A DNA stretch of 61,161 nucleotides, from positions 1 to 61,161 of the forward strand of contig NJBH01000023.1 of assembly GCA_005223125.1 (NCBI GenBank). Direction: 5' to 3'. Below the pieces are notes generated by a model. The model was not told the DNA's origin. It was given only the letters and a program-made list of their open reading frames with translations, and made no database searches. This stretch comes from Promethearchaeota archaeon Loki_b32 (GTDB taxonomy: Archaea > Asgardarchaeota > Lokiarchaeia > Sigyniarchaeales > SOKP01). The position numbers were made by a program, and so were the translations under genes. Below are positions 8,366 to 18,500 of this stretch, piece by piece; the stretch's first letter is position 1; each line of letters begins with the position of its first letter.

Positions 8366-10357
8366 ATGTATTGGTGCTTAATTATTAAATCTAAATCTCA
8401 TTTACTATTAATCTTATTTTTCGTTTGTTTTTGTTTTAATAATGGTCTTTATATGGAACAAGTTCCAAGAATTTCAGAAAAAGTGGAAGACATTTCGAGA
8501 ATTAATGAAAAAGAGTTAAATCAAACACCAGAATTATCATCAAATGGTGTAGAATTTTCCAGTTATAATCTTTCAGTTATTTTCAATCCATCTACTTCAA
8601 GTGTTTCTGGAAATTTGACTGTAAATTATTATAATAATGATCCTGTTGATTTTGAACAGATTCCTTTTCATCTGTTTTTATCAGGCATGCAATATGTAAG
8701 TAGAGAGGGAGATATTGATATTTTAAACGTTACTACTGTAAGTGAACCAAAAACACCTTTAAATTTTACTGTAGATGAACAAGCTCAACTTTTATGGGTT
8801 AATTTATCAACAACTTTAAATCCTTACGAAAGTATATCTTTTGAAATAGAATTTCATTCTATTATCCCGGATGGAGGACTTGACAGAGCAAATTCTCATG
8901 GCGAAGGGAATAATACAATTTTTAAATTTACAAGTTTCTATCCAATGCCATGTGTTTATGATGAGTTTGATGGATGGAATACTGATCCTTATCTAGACGT
9001 AGGTGATCCATTTTATCACGATATGGCTTACTATGATCTTATTATTGAAGCTCCAAAAAACATAACTATAGCAGCAACGGGAGAATTAATAGATAAGATA
9101 AATAAAGAAGCAACAATTGTACATCATTTTAGTCCACGATCAGTGGAAAATTTTGATCCATTACCAGTAAGAGAAGTAACATTTGCAGCTTCAGAAGGTT
9201 ATAAGAATGAATGGGAAATTATTAATGATGTTAATGTTTCTACTTATTACATACCAAATTCAGAAGAAATGTGGGAAAATAACGCTTTGGATTATTCTGT
9301 AGCGGCATTCAATCTTTTTAATGACACATTCGGTTTTTATCCGTATTCCACTCTTAATATTGTTGAGGAATATGCTCTTTATTTAGGAATGGAGTATCCA
9401 TTACAAGTGTATGCTTCAGAAATAATTGATAATTATGAATATTCTACGGCTGTTAAAAAACAGATTTTAGAAAAAGTAATCGTCCATGAAATTGCTCACC
9501 AGTGGTGGTACAATTTAGTTGGTTTTGACGAGATAGATTGGGGATTTTTAGATGAAGGGCTAACATGCTGGTCTACTGATTATTACGCAGAAATAATACA
9601 TGGCAATTGGGAATATTTTCAGTGGACAAAATATTATGATAGAGTAAGGACATACTACGCAGACGAATACCTTCCTTCAAAGATAAATCAATCCGCTTAT
9701 GATCTCATTGCTACTAGCTTAGATTGGGTATATATTTCATATTATAAATCTCCTTTAATATTTGAGAAAATTTGTAGAACTTTAGGTGAATCCAATTTTC
9801 TAATAGGATTAAGTAATTTTTTTGAACAATATAAATTTGAAATTGCCTTATTATCTAATTTACAAGATGTATTCGAGGCTTTCATTGGGTCATCGTTAGA
9901 TTGGTTATTCTTTCCTTGGTTTGATAATGATTATATTCCAAACTATCGATTCACTAAATGCGGTTATGATGAAAATACAAACAAATTAACAGTTATAATT
10001 GCAGACCAGAATGAAACTATAAATGATTACTTATATTCTCAGCAAGTAATGCTTTATGTATATGATTCTGGGGATTCGATAATATATAGCGACTATGTAT
10101 GGATAAATAGCACAACAACTATAGTTATTCCTCTTGTAGATATCCCTTACAATGTCAGATTGGAGTATGGTCAAGACGTAATAGCTCAATTAGGGGATGA
10201 GAATATAACATATATTGAAAGTCTAGTTGATGTTGAAGAAGAAAAAGGAAAAATATTCGGATTTGATGTATCCTTACTTCTAATCTTCTTTGTAGTACCA
10301 TTGATTTATCTAATTTACAAACTAAAAATCAAGCAGAAAAGAAATTCTAAAAATTAA
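8366..10357 (+). CDS. Secreted, membrane-anchored M1-family zinc aminopeptidase
   Basis: The 663-residue product begins with a signal-peptide-like hydrophobic helix (residues about 11-28), has an M1 N-terminal beta domain, a GMEYP sequence standing in for the usual GAMEN substrate-binding loop, and the zinc site HEIAH (His374, Glu375, His378) with the third ligand Glu397 in DEGLTCW. The end (about residues 635-657) is a membrane helix followed by KIKQKRNSKN, so the catalytic domain faces outside and is tethered at its C-terminus. Many N-x-S/T sequons support surface exposure. Family role: removal of N-terminal residues from peptides, here probably for scavenging. Single gene; the downstream neighbour is a tRNA on the other strand. 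Confidence 0.9.
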   Translation: MYWCLIIKSKSHLLLILFFVCFCFNNGLYMEQVPRISEKVEDISRINEKELNQTPELSSNGVEFSSYNLSVIFNPSTSSVSGNLTVNYYNNDPVDFEQIPFHLFLSGMQYVSREGDIDILNVTTVSEPKTPLNFTVDEQAQLLWVNLSTTLNPYESISFEIEFHSIIPDGGLDRANSHGEGNNTIFKFTSFYPMPCVYDEFDGWNTDPYLDVGDPFYHDMAYYDLIIEAPKNITIAATGELIDKINKEATIVHHFSPRSVENFDPLPVREVTFAASEGYKNEWEIINDVNVSTYYIPNSEEMWENNALDYSVAAFNLFNDTFGFYPYSTLNIVEEYALYLGMEYPLQVYASEIIDNYEYSTAVKKQILEKVIVHEIAHQWWYNLVGFDEIDWGFLDEGLTCWSTDYYAEIIHGNWEYFQWTKYYDRVRTYYADEYLPSKINQSAYDLIATSLDWVYISYYKSPLIFEKICRTLGESNFLIGLSNFFEQYKFEIALLSNLQDVFEAFIGSSLDWLFFPWFDNDYIPNYRFTKCGYDENTNKLTVIIADQNETINDYLYSQQVMLYVYDSGDSIIYSDYVWINSTTTIVIPLVDIPYNVRLEYGQDVIAQLGDENITYIESLVDVEEEKGKIFGFDVSLLLIFFVVPLIYLIYKLKIKQKRNSKN

Positions 10358-10432
10358 TCTAATAGGATTACTTAATCGTCTTGAAGTATTTGGAGAGCTT
10401 CGTTTAAATACCGTGAAGTATAATGAGATTAA

Positions 10433-10612
10433 TGGTCCCCTCTGCCGGCATATCGTGAATTTTTTTTGGAAATTCAACTCGATCCGGCGACCTCTACCGG
10501 TTTGGTTTACTCCAATACTCTCGGTTTCGGCTGACGTAATTTCATTAGCAATTAGCTTTATTACGCGATTTTATCTACAGCCGAGTACTCTACCAGTCTG
10601 AGTTAAGAGGGG
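10433..10612 (-). tRNA. tRNA-Tyr (GTA) with three introns and encoded CCA
   Basis: Read on the minus strand from 10612: acceptor CCCCTCT, TA, D-arm ACTC-AGACTGGTA-GAGT, A, anticodon stem CTCGG, loop CTGTAGA (anticodon GTA at 10578-10576), stem CCGAG, variable loop AGGTC, T-stem GCCGG, loop ATCGAGG, stem CCGGC, acceptor AGAGGGG, A73 and CCA. This 77-nt molecule is obtained only by removing three segments: intron 1 at 37/38 (10574-10526, 49 nt), intron 2 at 43/44 (10519-10494, 26 nt) and intron 3 at 59/60 (10477-10450, 28 nt); 77+49+26+28 equals the 180-nt span. Introns 2 and 3 show central 4-bp helices (ACCG/CGGT and ATCG/CGAT) with 3-nt bulges cut after the second base, the archaeal bulge-helix-bulge rule; intron 1 has a relaxed version. 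C1-G72 and A73 are the known archaeal tyrosine identity elements. A54 instead of T54 is the only oddity. Confidence 0.9.
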
Positions 10613-10862
10613 TTGTTAAGTTAAAATTAAATAATAATGTAATTAATTTATTTTTTATGTTTTTAGTTTTGGAGTGAATATTGCTATTAAGTTATATGCA
10701 TTTTTTTGCTCATAAAATCCTATCTTTTGTTTAAGAAAACTTATTAAATAAGAAATTTCACACTAGTATTAACTCAAAAATTGCACAACAAAAAAGCTCA
10801 AATTTCTTTTGTTGTGAAAAATTTTTAATAAATTAAACAATAATTTTATAAAATTAAACTAG

Positions 10863-10870
10863 TATAAAAA
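10863..10870 (+). promoter_or_regulatory. TATA box for a probably leaderless E2 transcript
   Basis: TATAAAAA lies about 33 bases upstream of the GTG start at 10900, and no separate ribosome-binding site precedes that start. The spacing fits an archaeal TATA box driving a leaderless or nearly leaderless mRNA. Inferred from spacing only. Confidence 0.4.
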
Positions 10871-10899
10871 TTACAATTTAAAGCAAAATTAAATGATAG

Positions 10900-11449
10900 G
10901 TGATAATCATTAGAGAAGAAACAGACTATACTGAGGCAATTGAATCGTACAAGAATGATCCGTATATAATTTTAGAACCATGGGGTAGGAGTATTGATCA
11001 TTTAAGACTTACCATCATCGGGAAGAAGGGAACCCCCTATGCAGAGGGTAAGTTCATTTTTGAAATCAAATTTCCAGAAAGATGAGAGACTATGCGTCCT
11101 CATTCTGGACAATTACCCATTTGCTCCTCCCTATGCTTACGCAGTTACTTTAATGTGGCATCCTAATATTGATTCCTCTATTCCCCCAGGAAAATTGAAC
11201 ATTTGTCTAGACCTAATTAATCCAGATCTTGTAGGTAAGGTGGATGCTTCAACTGGAGCAAGTGGATGGACACCGAGTAAAACTCTGATTAATATTATTG
11301 AAGCTTTAAAAGGAATGATGCATTACGAAGCTCCTTTCTTTAATCCGGGCGATCCATTGAATCATGAAGCAGGAGAACAATATTTCAGAGCCCTTAAGAA
11401 ATTTGAGGGAAAAGCTAACGCTTGGACTAAAAAATACGCGATGGATTGA
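10900..11449 (+). CDS. E2-like ubiquitin-conjugating enzyme, interrupted by one frameshift
   Basis: Two overlapping frames together give one UBC-fold protein of about 180 residues. The first (10900-11085, GTG start) ends in the E2 segment GTPYAEGKFIFEIKFPE; the second carries YPFAPPYAY, the HPN motif (WHPNID), the active-site Cys in LNICLDL (codon 11204-11206), and GWTPSKTL. Removing one base near 11079-11085 (GAAAGA to GAAGA) joins them as FPEDERLCVLILDNYPFAPP. That join has about eight residues more between the FP and YPF motifs than usual E2s, so the exact repair is uncertain. Role: accepts a ubiquitin-like modifier from E1 as a Cys thioester and passes it to lysines. The matching E1 is encoded on the minus strand 2.3 kb away; no modifier, RING or JAB protease gene is in the window. 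Sequencing error and a recent mutation are both possible. Confidence 0.85.
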
Positions 11450-11628
11450 ATATTAAGTAATTTTATTTTTTCTCTTAATTTTATTTTTCAAGAAAAAAAT
11501 TGAAATAATATATTAATTTTTCTGGACTTAAAACATAATTTGGGAGAATAATCTAACCTAATTTCTTCTAATTCTTAATCAAAACCTTTATTAAAATAAT
11601 TGGATTAAAGCAAATAATCAATAAAGAA

Positions 11629-12510
11629 GTGGGAATATTGCTAAAAATATCAAAAGGATTAAGATCAAAAATAATTGAACTGGATAAGTTTGATATCTCT
11701 TTATTTGAGGAGGATTTAGCAGAAAAAGCAAAAATGATAATTCCCAAAATCTTTAAGAGTGTAAAAAAATCGAGAAGAGATTATAAAAACGAGATGAAAA
11801 CTCCTCCTGGTGATTTGAAGCACGCAACTAAAGAATTTTGGGAAGAGATTATTAAAAAAGCAAAATCATTGCGAATTGATCTCATAGGATTTGCCCCTAT
11901 TGATGAGAATTTAATTTTTGAAAATGATTATGTAGGTGGAATCCAATTTTTATACGAAAATGGAATTGTGTTGGGTATGGAAATGGATTACTATGCAATA
12001 AATAGTGCGCCAAACCCTCCAGCTGGTTTAGAATCATTAAGAATATATGCAGAATTAGGTGTAGCTACGAATAAGTTAGCTGATTTTATTCGTTCTAAAG
12101 GGCATAAAGCGATTGCTTGCCATCCGTTAGGAGGGCCTATTCTTTATCCGGCAATGGCAGTTAAAGCAAAATTAGGAAAAATGGGAAAACAAGGGCTTTT
12201 AATAACAAAAAAATTTGGTCCTCGACAAAGACTGTCAATGATTGCGATAAATGCTGATCCCCTCCCAGAAAATACAAACGAAGATGTTGAAATTTCAGAA
12301 TATTGTGAAAAGTGCAGAAGATGCATTCATTTTTGTCCAGTGAATGCAATTTATGATGAACCAATTGTAAAACATAATGGAATAAAGACTCGAATTGATA
12401 GTGATAAATGTTTTGAATATTTTTATGAAACTACTGGGTGTTCAGTCTGTATTGAAACATGTCCCTTTCATAAAATAGGATATGAAGTTCTTTATTATCG
12501 ACAAATATAA
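11629..12510 (+). CDS. QueG/reductive-dehalogenase-like double [4Fe-4S] protein
   Basis: The 293-residue product ends with two ferredoxin-type motifs: CEKCRRCIHFCP near residue 225 and GCSVCIETCPF near residue 270, preceded by the CHPLGGP/GKMGKQGLLIT segment seen in epoxyqueuosine reductase and reductive dehalogenase relatives. Those enzymes use cobalamin plus two Fe-S clusters for reductive chemistry in the cytoplasm. The N-terminus lacks a Tat signal, so it is not a classical respiratory dehalogenase. It is shorter than QueG (about 350-380 residues), and archaea normally make archaeosine, so queuosine synthesis is not implied. Start GTG at 11629. The HAD gene follows 32 bases downstream on the same strand, a possible operon. 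Confidence 0.75.
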   Translation: MGILLKISKGLRSKIIELDKFDISLFEEDLAEKAKMIIPKIFKSVKKSRRDYKNEMKTPPGDLKHATKEFWEEIIKKAKSLRIDLIGFAPIDENLIFENDYVGGIQFLYENGIVLGMEMDYYAINSAPNPPAGLESLRIYAELGVATNKLADFIRSKGHKAIACHPLGGPILYPAMAVKAKLGKMGKQGLLITKKFGPRQRLSMIAINADPLPENTNEDVEISEYCEKCRRCIHFCPVNAIYDEPIVKHNGIKTRIDSDKCFEYFYETTGCSVCIETCPFHKIGYEVLYYRQI

Positions 12511-12542
12511 AAAACCGTTAATTCTGATAAATAAGAATAAAA

Positions 12543-13163
12543 ATGACGAAAATCTCTTTTGAATCTAAAAAAGTTATAATTTTTGATTTAGATGGGACTA
12601 TTGTTAATTTAACAGCAGATTGGATGTCTTTAAGAGATGTATTGGTTGAGAAATATAGAGAAATATATGAAGAACAATGTGATTTTGAACGAATTTCGAA
12701 ATGTCTGGATACGATTGTTGAAAAGAAAGATGAAGAAATATTAGAAATTTTTTTTGATATTATACGACAGTATGAGCTTGAAAATATAAAAGATACTCAG
12801 TTAATAGAAGAATCAATTTTTTTTATTAACAATAAAGAGTTATTTGGGATTAAAAACAAGGTCAAATTTGCTGTTCTATCACTCAATACAAGAAGTTCAA
12901 TAATTAGATCTTTAGAATTAGCCAATATTCGTAATAAAATAGATCTAATCGTAGGTAGGGAAGATGTTAGGAGATGGAAACCTGCTCCAGATGGGCTTAT
13001 AAAAATTCAAAAGTATTACAAAGTAAGCAAAAAAGAGATGATCTTTTTTGGAGATTTAGAAAATGATCTTTTAACAGGGAAAAATGCAGGTATCGAAGCT
13101 TATTTAATAGATGATTTAATAAAATTTGTAAATAAGATAAAAAATAAACAAAAAAATAACTAA
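12543..13163 (+). CDS. HAD-superfamily phosphatase
   Basis: A 206-residue haloacid-dehalogenase-fold hydrolase. Motif I is IFDLDGTIV near residue 14 (nucleophile Asp and acid/base Asp), motif II is in AVLSLNT, motif III the Lys in RRWKPAPDG, and motif IV FFGDLENDL with the metal Asp residues. The helical cap between motifs I and II marks it as subfamily IA, like phosphoglycolate phosphatase or beta-phosphoglucomutase. The phosphorylated substrate cannot be inferred. It follows the Fe-S protein gene by 32 bases and converges on the methyltransferase. Confidence 0.85.
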   Translation: MTKISFESKKVIIFDLDGTIVNLTADWMSLRDVLVEKYREIYEEQCDFERISKCLDTIVEKKDEEILEIFFDIIRQYELENIKDTQLIEESIFFINNKELFGIKNKVKFAVLSLNTRSSIIRSLELANIRNKIDLIVGREDVRRWKPAPDGLIKIQKYYKVSKKEMIFFGDLENDLLTGKNAGIEAYLIDDLIKFVNKIKNKQKNN

Positions 13164-13183
13164 GCTACTAATTTTATTCATTT

Positions 13184-13738
13184 CTATACTTTTGTAAAAT
13201 TAAAGACCTCATCCTTCCTCTCAATAAATTTAAATAATCCAATATTAATAATTTTGCCTATTATCTCATCATCTTTAAAATGATGATCATCTACTGATAA
13301 CCATCCATTTTTCTTTAAAATACGGTGTAGTTCTTTTAAAATACTCTCTGGATCTGACAGATCATGATAAATATCCAATAACAAAACGACATCGATGGTT
13401 TTATCTTCTAATTTTGTATCACAATCAGTTAAAATTGTTTCAATATTTTTTAGATCTCTTTCGGACGCCCTCTTTTCAACCTCTTCAATTGCTAAAGGAT
13501 GAATATCCGCAGCATAGACTTTTCCTGAGTTTCCAACTACTTCTGCTGCGGCAATTGAATAACTCCCTGGACCACAACCATAATCTAATACAATTTGGCC
13601 CTCTTTTATTTTAGTTTTTTCAATTTTATAAAGAGGTGGATATTTTTTATCACGTTGTCTAAAGTGTTTTACCATAAATTTAAAATGGGTTTTGCTCATT
13701 GGTGTATCTTTTTTAATTTTTTCTGGAATCACTAACAC
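13184..13738 (-). CDS. Class I SAM-dependent methyltransferase
   Basis: The 184-residue product has the Rossmann methyltransferase signature: motif I VLDYGCGPGSYS near residue 50, an acidic residue for the ribose hydroxyls in YAADIHP, motif IV DVVLLLDIYHDL, and post-motif helices ending in LKKNGWLSVDDHH. It resembles the UbiE/arsenite-methyltransferase-like group, but the acceptor is unknown. It lies 33 bases downstream of the E1 gene on the same strand and could be co-transcribed with it and with the giant coiled-coil gene further upstream. Confidence 0.85.
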   Translation of the reverse strand: MLVIPEKIKKDTPMSKTHFKFMVKHFRQRDKKYPPLYKIEKTKIKEGQIVLDYGCGPGSYSIAAAEVVGNSGKVYAADIHPLAIEEVEKRASERDLKNIETILTDCDTKLEDKTIDVVLLLDIYHDLSDPESILKELHRILKKNGWLSVDDHHFKDDEIIGKIINIGLFKFIERKDEVFNFTKV

Positions 13739-13771
13739 CTCTATTTAAAATATAAACAAACAAAAAGAATA

Positions 13772-15355
13772 TCACATAAAAGTGATTATAACATTAAATC
13801 TTTTAATTTCAGATTCAGTTAGTGCTTTTCCTAAAGGAGTTATTGTTATAATATCGTTACTTTTTATTTTTAATGTTGTCAATTTTATATTAGGGTCTTT
13901 TAAAGAAGGCATATATGGATTCCAATAAATTTCCTTAGTCATTGGGTTTGTTATCATCCATAATTCAGGATCTAACTCATAACCGGTTATTTTCATTGCT
14001 TCAAAAATGTAACCCACATCTGCATCAAATGGGACCACAATTTGTACATTTTCTTCTCCTTCTATTTTTCCACAAGCGAGACAATCATCTCTTTTTATTA
14101 TATTCAAATGATCAAATTGACCGTATATCCCATTATAATTTACGTAAGGAGGATCCATTGGAGCCCCAATATTCCTACCATTAACTCTAAATAGGAGTTT
14201 TAATGCTTCTTGAGATTGGATACTAGCAATAACAGAGCTAACAGTTTGTATTGCAGCTATCTTATTTCCTAGAATATTTTCCATTTCTTCGAATTTATAG
14301 TCTGGTCCAAAAGTTTCTTTAATATTAAGTTTCCATTCCTCTAATTCTTCTTCTGATAAAGTTTCTCTCTTTTCTGATGGGACATTTTCATTGAAGACTC
14401 GTTCTCTTAATTTTTCAAATTCTCCTTGTGCTATTTCTTTCAGCTTCACAACTTCGTCATTTAAATTAAGATCTGGTTTATGTCCATATCTTTTTTCAAA
14501 TTCTACTTCAGCTTTTATGACACAATGATTCCTATTACGCGGTAAACCTTTTAAGGTGCATGCTGCTACGAGTTTATCATCAGCAGGTGGTATTGGTACT
14601 AAACATCTATAGCACGGAGTTAAATCTAATAATTCCGGAGCATATTTCCAATCAAAAACCATTTCTATTTCTCTTCTAAATTTCTGAATTAATGGTGTTA
14701 TTTTTTCTGCTTTTATAGTTTCAATTTCTTCTTCTAATTCTTCTATTCTTTTCTGAGCTGCGAAATATTCAGGATATTCCATTTCAGTTGTTTCCCATAG
14801 CCTTGTTTGTACCAAATTTTCAATTTCTCTTTCTTTATTCTTATATTGCAATCCAGAACCCTCAGGAATAATTATTTGTACATGGCCTTCAAAAGCATGC
14901 GTAGCTCCTTCGACCATAGGTTTTTTAATTCTTAAACAGATCTTATTTAAATCCAACCTTGCGTTAAAATTATCTAAAGCAGCTACTACTATATCTGCTT
15001 CTTCGTAAACAGCCATTGGTAATTTTTGGAGTTTTTCAAAATAATAATCAACTTTAAGATATGGATTCATTTCTAATAATCTTTCTGCTGCCACTTCAGC
15101 TTTGGCTCTCCCTTCATCTCCAGGTCTAAAGAGCATTTGGCGTGATAAATTAGACGTTTCAATCGTGTCAAGATCGACTAGAATCAATTTTTTTATCCCC
15201 ATTAGAGCGAAATCCTTAGCAATTTCACAACCTAAAGCACCAACGCCAATAATCATAATTACTCCATTATCAATGATATCTTGATCCCATCCATCTATTA
15301 ACTGCTGTCTTGCATACATACGCGACTTAACAATGTCATCTGGCTTTTCAGTCAT
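13772..15355 (-). CDS. Eukaryote-like ubiquitin-activating enzyme E1
   Basis: The 527-residue product has the full layout of a UBA2/UBA3-type E1 rather than a short MoeB/ThiF. An adenylation domain has the nucleotide loop GVGALG (residues 37-42), the acidic LVDLDTIE and the SNLSRQ motif. Zinc is bound by C248/C251 and C425/C428. The catalytic-Cys domain begins with CTLKGLPRNRNHC, putting the thioester Cys at 266, and includes a helical insertion (about 285-375). A C-terminal ubiquitin-fold domain (about 435-510) would recruit E2. Role: ATP-dependent adenylation and thioester loading of a ubiquitin-like modifier. It sits 155 bases downstream of the giant coiled-coil gene and 33 bases upstream of a methyltransferase; the E2 is nearby on the other strand. 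The modifier itself is not encoded here. Confidence 0.93.
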   Translation of the reverse strand: MTEKPDDIVKSRMYARQQLIDGWDQDIIDNGVIMIIGVGALGCEIAKDFALMGIKKLILVDLDTIETSNLSRQMLFRPGDEGRAKAEVAAERLLEMNPYLKVDYYFEKLQKLPMAVYEEADIVVAALDNFNARLDLNKICLRIKKPMVEGATHAFEGHVQIIIPEGSGLQYKNKEREIENLVQTRLWETTEMEYPEYFAAQKRIEELEEEIETIKAEKITPLIQKFRREIEMVFDWKYAPELLDLTPCYRCLVPIPPADDKLVAACTLKGLPRNRNHCVIKAEVEFEKRYGHKPDLNLNDEVVKLKEIAQGEFEKLRERVFNENVPSEKRETLSEEELEEWKLNIKETFGPDYKFEEMENILGNKIAAIQTVSSVIASIQSQEALKLLFRVNGRNIGAPMDPPYVNYNGIYGQFDHLNIIKRDDCLACGKIEGEENVQIVVPFDADVGYIFEAMKITGYELDPELWMITNPMTKEIYWNPYMPSLKDPNIKLTTLKIKSNDIITITPLGKALTESEIKRFNVIITFM

Positions 15356-15510
15356 TTTAAAAACGCTATTTTTTATTATTATAATATTATTATTTCAAGA
15401 TCAGAATTTAAACTCTTTTAATGGGTTGTCTACCACTATTAAGAAATTAATTAAAATAAAGAGTTTCAATTTTATTTAAATTTAAAGGAGAAAATATTAA
15501 ATATTACTTT

Positions 15511-18500
15511 CTAACTTTTTTTCTTTTTAGATGATTCTTTAATCATTCTTTTGAGATTATTGATTTCTTCTCTTTCTTTTGCTTTTTTTAATTTTTCTTC
15601 GAATTCTCTTTTTTCTTCTTCTTTAGTTGCTATTTCATCAATAAGTTCTTGCTTCATTTTTATTAAATTACCCATTTCTTTACGAAATTCTTTTGCTTCA
15701 TACTTAATTATCCTCTCTTGTTTTTTAGCAGCTAGTTTTTGCTTTTGTCTTCTTTTTTCAATTAAATCTATTACTTCATCAGCCAATCCACTAACTTCAC
15801 TAATAGATTCTTTTAATTTTGCCTCTTCAACCTTTTTACGCTTTTCTTCTGTAATTCTTTGTTTTTCTAATTGCTCTTGAATTAATTGAATTCTCTCTTC
15901 TTCATTTTTAACTTTTTCTTCTAGTAATTTTGTATTTTTAATTTCAGTTGCAATATATTTTATTTCTTCGTTCCAACCTATTTCTCGGAATTTAATAATT
16001 GCTGATTCAAAGTTTGTGTATGCTTCATCAAAATTATGATAAGCTGCTTGCTTTTTACCTTTCTCAATGAGTTTTAAACCTTCATCTTTTATTTGTTCTA
16101 CATGTTGTTTTTTATAGATTAAATCTTGATATTGCTTTTCTTGTTCCCGTTTCAACTTTTCTTGTTCTATCCTTCTTCTTTTCACTTCCTCCTGAAATAG
16201 AGCATACTCATTTTGCCGTTGTAATCGTGCTTGTTCCTCTAAACGTTTCTTTTCAAGAAAATTAGCTTGTTCTTGTTGCAAATCTTTAATTAGTGTGTTT
16301 AAATTATTTATTTCTGGTTCCCACCCAATATTTTCTGCTAAAATATGTCTTGCCTGGATATACAATGAAATTGCCTCATTGTAGTTAGGAATTCTGTGTT
16401 TCAAATACTTTCCAGCCTCTTCCAAAAGGGAATATGCAGATTCTCTCACACTCATTTGTTCTTGTATTATTTTTTCTCGTTCTTTCTGTGCTAATTGTTG
16501 AGCGTCCCTCTTATCTCTTTCTTGTCTCTTTCTTTCCTCAACTAAGGCTTTTAATGCTTTTCCTTCTTCTAAACTTTCTAATTCTTTTTTATATTTTAAT
16601 TGTTTGGCTTCATCTGTTTGCTTCTTTAAGATATTTATTTTAAATATCATATTATTTATAGAATCTGTTGGAAACTGTAGTTCATTTAGAAAAATACTTG
16701 CCCTCCTATAACAAACTAGTGCATTATCATAATTTTGTTCTTTTAAATAGCGCTCTCCCTCCTCCAGAATCTTAAATGCTTGTTCTTTTCTTTCTTCTAG
16801 TCTTTGTTTCAATTGTTCCTTTTTTAATAATTCTAATTCTTTTGCTTTCAATCGTTCTTTTTCAATGAGTAAATTTTTAGAGATTTTTTGTTGGAATTTC
16901 CAATCATCTCGTTCTCTCAGCAATCTTTGTTCTAATTCTTTCTGTTTTTGTATTTGATGTTCTCGTTTTTTCTCTTGAACTTTAAGAATTAATTCTCTAA
17001 TTGTTTCAGTGGGATAAGCAATTTCATTTAAGATTAATTCAGCAGCATGATAATAATCAAGAGATTTACCATATTGTGTCTTATTCATGAATGTTTCTGC
17101 CTCTTCAAGAAGATTAAAAGCTTCATCTCTTCGATTTTCCATATCCTCCTGGATTTCTCTTTGTTTCTGTAATCCAATTTGTCGTTCTTTTAACTTTAAC
17201 TCATTTATTTTTATACTTTCTGCTAGCTTTTGCTGAAATTTAATGTTCTCTCGTTCTTTTTGAAGTATATTCTCTAGATTTATTTGTTTAGTTGACCATT
17301 CTTCTTTAGTTTTCTCTTGAATTTTGTAGATCATTTCTCTAATTACATTAGTTGGAAATCCAATTTCATTCAAAAGCAACTCTGCTTGTCTATATTTCTC
17401 TATAGCTTGAACAAATTTCTTTTGATTAAATAGATTTTCAGCTAAATCCATAACTTTAAACGCTTCTTGTTTCCGGTTTTCCATTAATTGTTTTAGTTTT
17501 TCCCTTTTTTGAATTTCAATTTCTTTAACTTTTAATCTTTCTTGTTCTCTTCTCATGCTTTCCGAAATCTTATTATGGAATTTTTCTTCTTCTTTTTGTT
17601 GTTGTATTAATAATTCATTCTCTGTTTCTTTCTGTCTTTCAATATCTCTCTTTCTAATTTCAATAGTTATTATGGTATCCTGTAGTAATTTCAAATAATC
17701 ACTTGTCCATCCGATTTCAGTAAAAAAATTTATTGCATTTTGATAATTTTTCAATGCATTATCATATTTCTTTTGACTAAGTAAGTTATATCCATCACTT
17801 ATCAATTTGAATGCTTCTTCTTGTTGTTCTAAATTTTGTGAAGTAATCAATTCTCTTTTATGAATTAATTCTCTTTCCTCTAAAGCTTTTGTTTCTTCTT
17901 TATCTTTCAGAACCTTTATCTTTTCCATAAATTCATAATCAGATTTTTCTTTTTCTATAGCGTCTTGAATCATTTTTTGTTTTAATAAGTCTTTCTCTTT
18001 CTTTTTATTTTCAATATTTTGTATAGCGTTATTTATGATTGGAATTTCATCAGTCCATTGAATTTGTGCAAATATATTAGCTACATTGTGATAGAGTTCA
18101 ATTGTATCATCAAAATTTCCCTGTGAAAGGGGATTTTGAGCTTTTTCTAAAATATTGAATGCTTCTTCTTTTTTTCTTTCCCTATAAGCAATTTCTTCCT
18201 CTCTTTCTCTAAGACTTATTGCTCTTTTCTTTAATTCATCACGTTGTAGTTTTATCTCCTTGACAAGGTTCTTTTGAAAAATATTATCTTGTTTTTCCTG
18301 TTCTAGATATGCTTTTAATTCCTTTTGTTTTTGTAATTCTATTTCTCGCTTTTTATCTTCAATTGCAATAATAGCTTTCTCAATCAAATCAATTTGTTCC
18401 TCCCATTGGATTTCGATAAAAATCTCTTTAGCCGTATTATATAAATCAATTGTTACTTCAAATTTACCTTGTTCAATTTGTCTTTGAGCTTCTTCTAAAA

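Noticed and set aside
10413-10601. 62-codon open frame on the plus strand
   Set aside because: It runs antisense through the three-intron tRNA-Tyr; its composition is explained by tRNA stems, and the product resembles nothing.
11629-12510. Respiratory reductive dehalogenase
   Set aside because: No Tat signal, no partner membrane anchor gene, and only the Fe-S domain is shared; a QueG-like cytoplasmic relative is safer.
13772-15355. MoeB/ThiF sulfur-carrier adenylyltransferase
   Set aside because: At 527 residues with a catalytic-Cys domain (CTLKGLP) and a C-terminal ubiquitin-fold domain it is an E1, not a short MoeB/ThiF.
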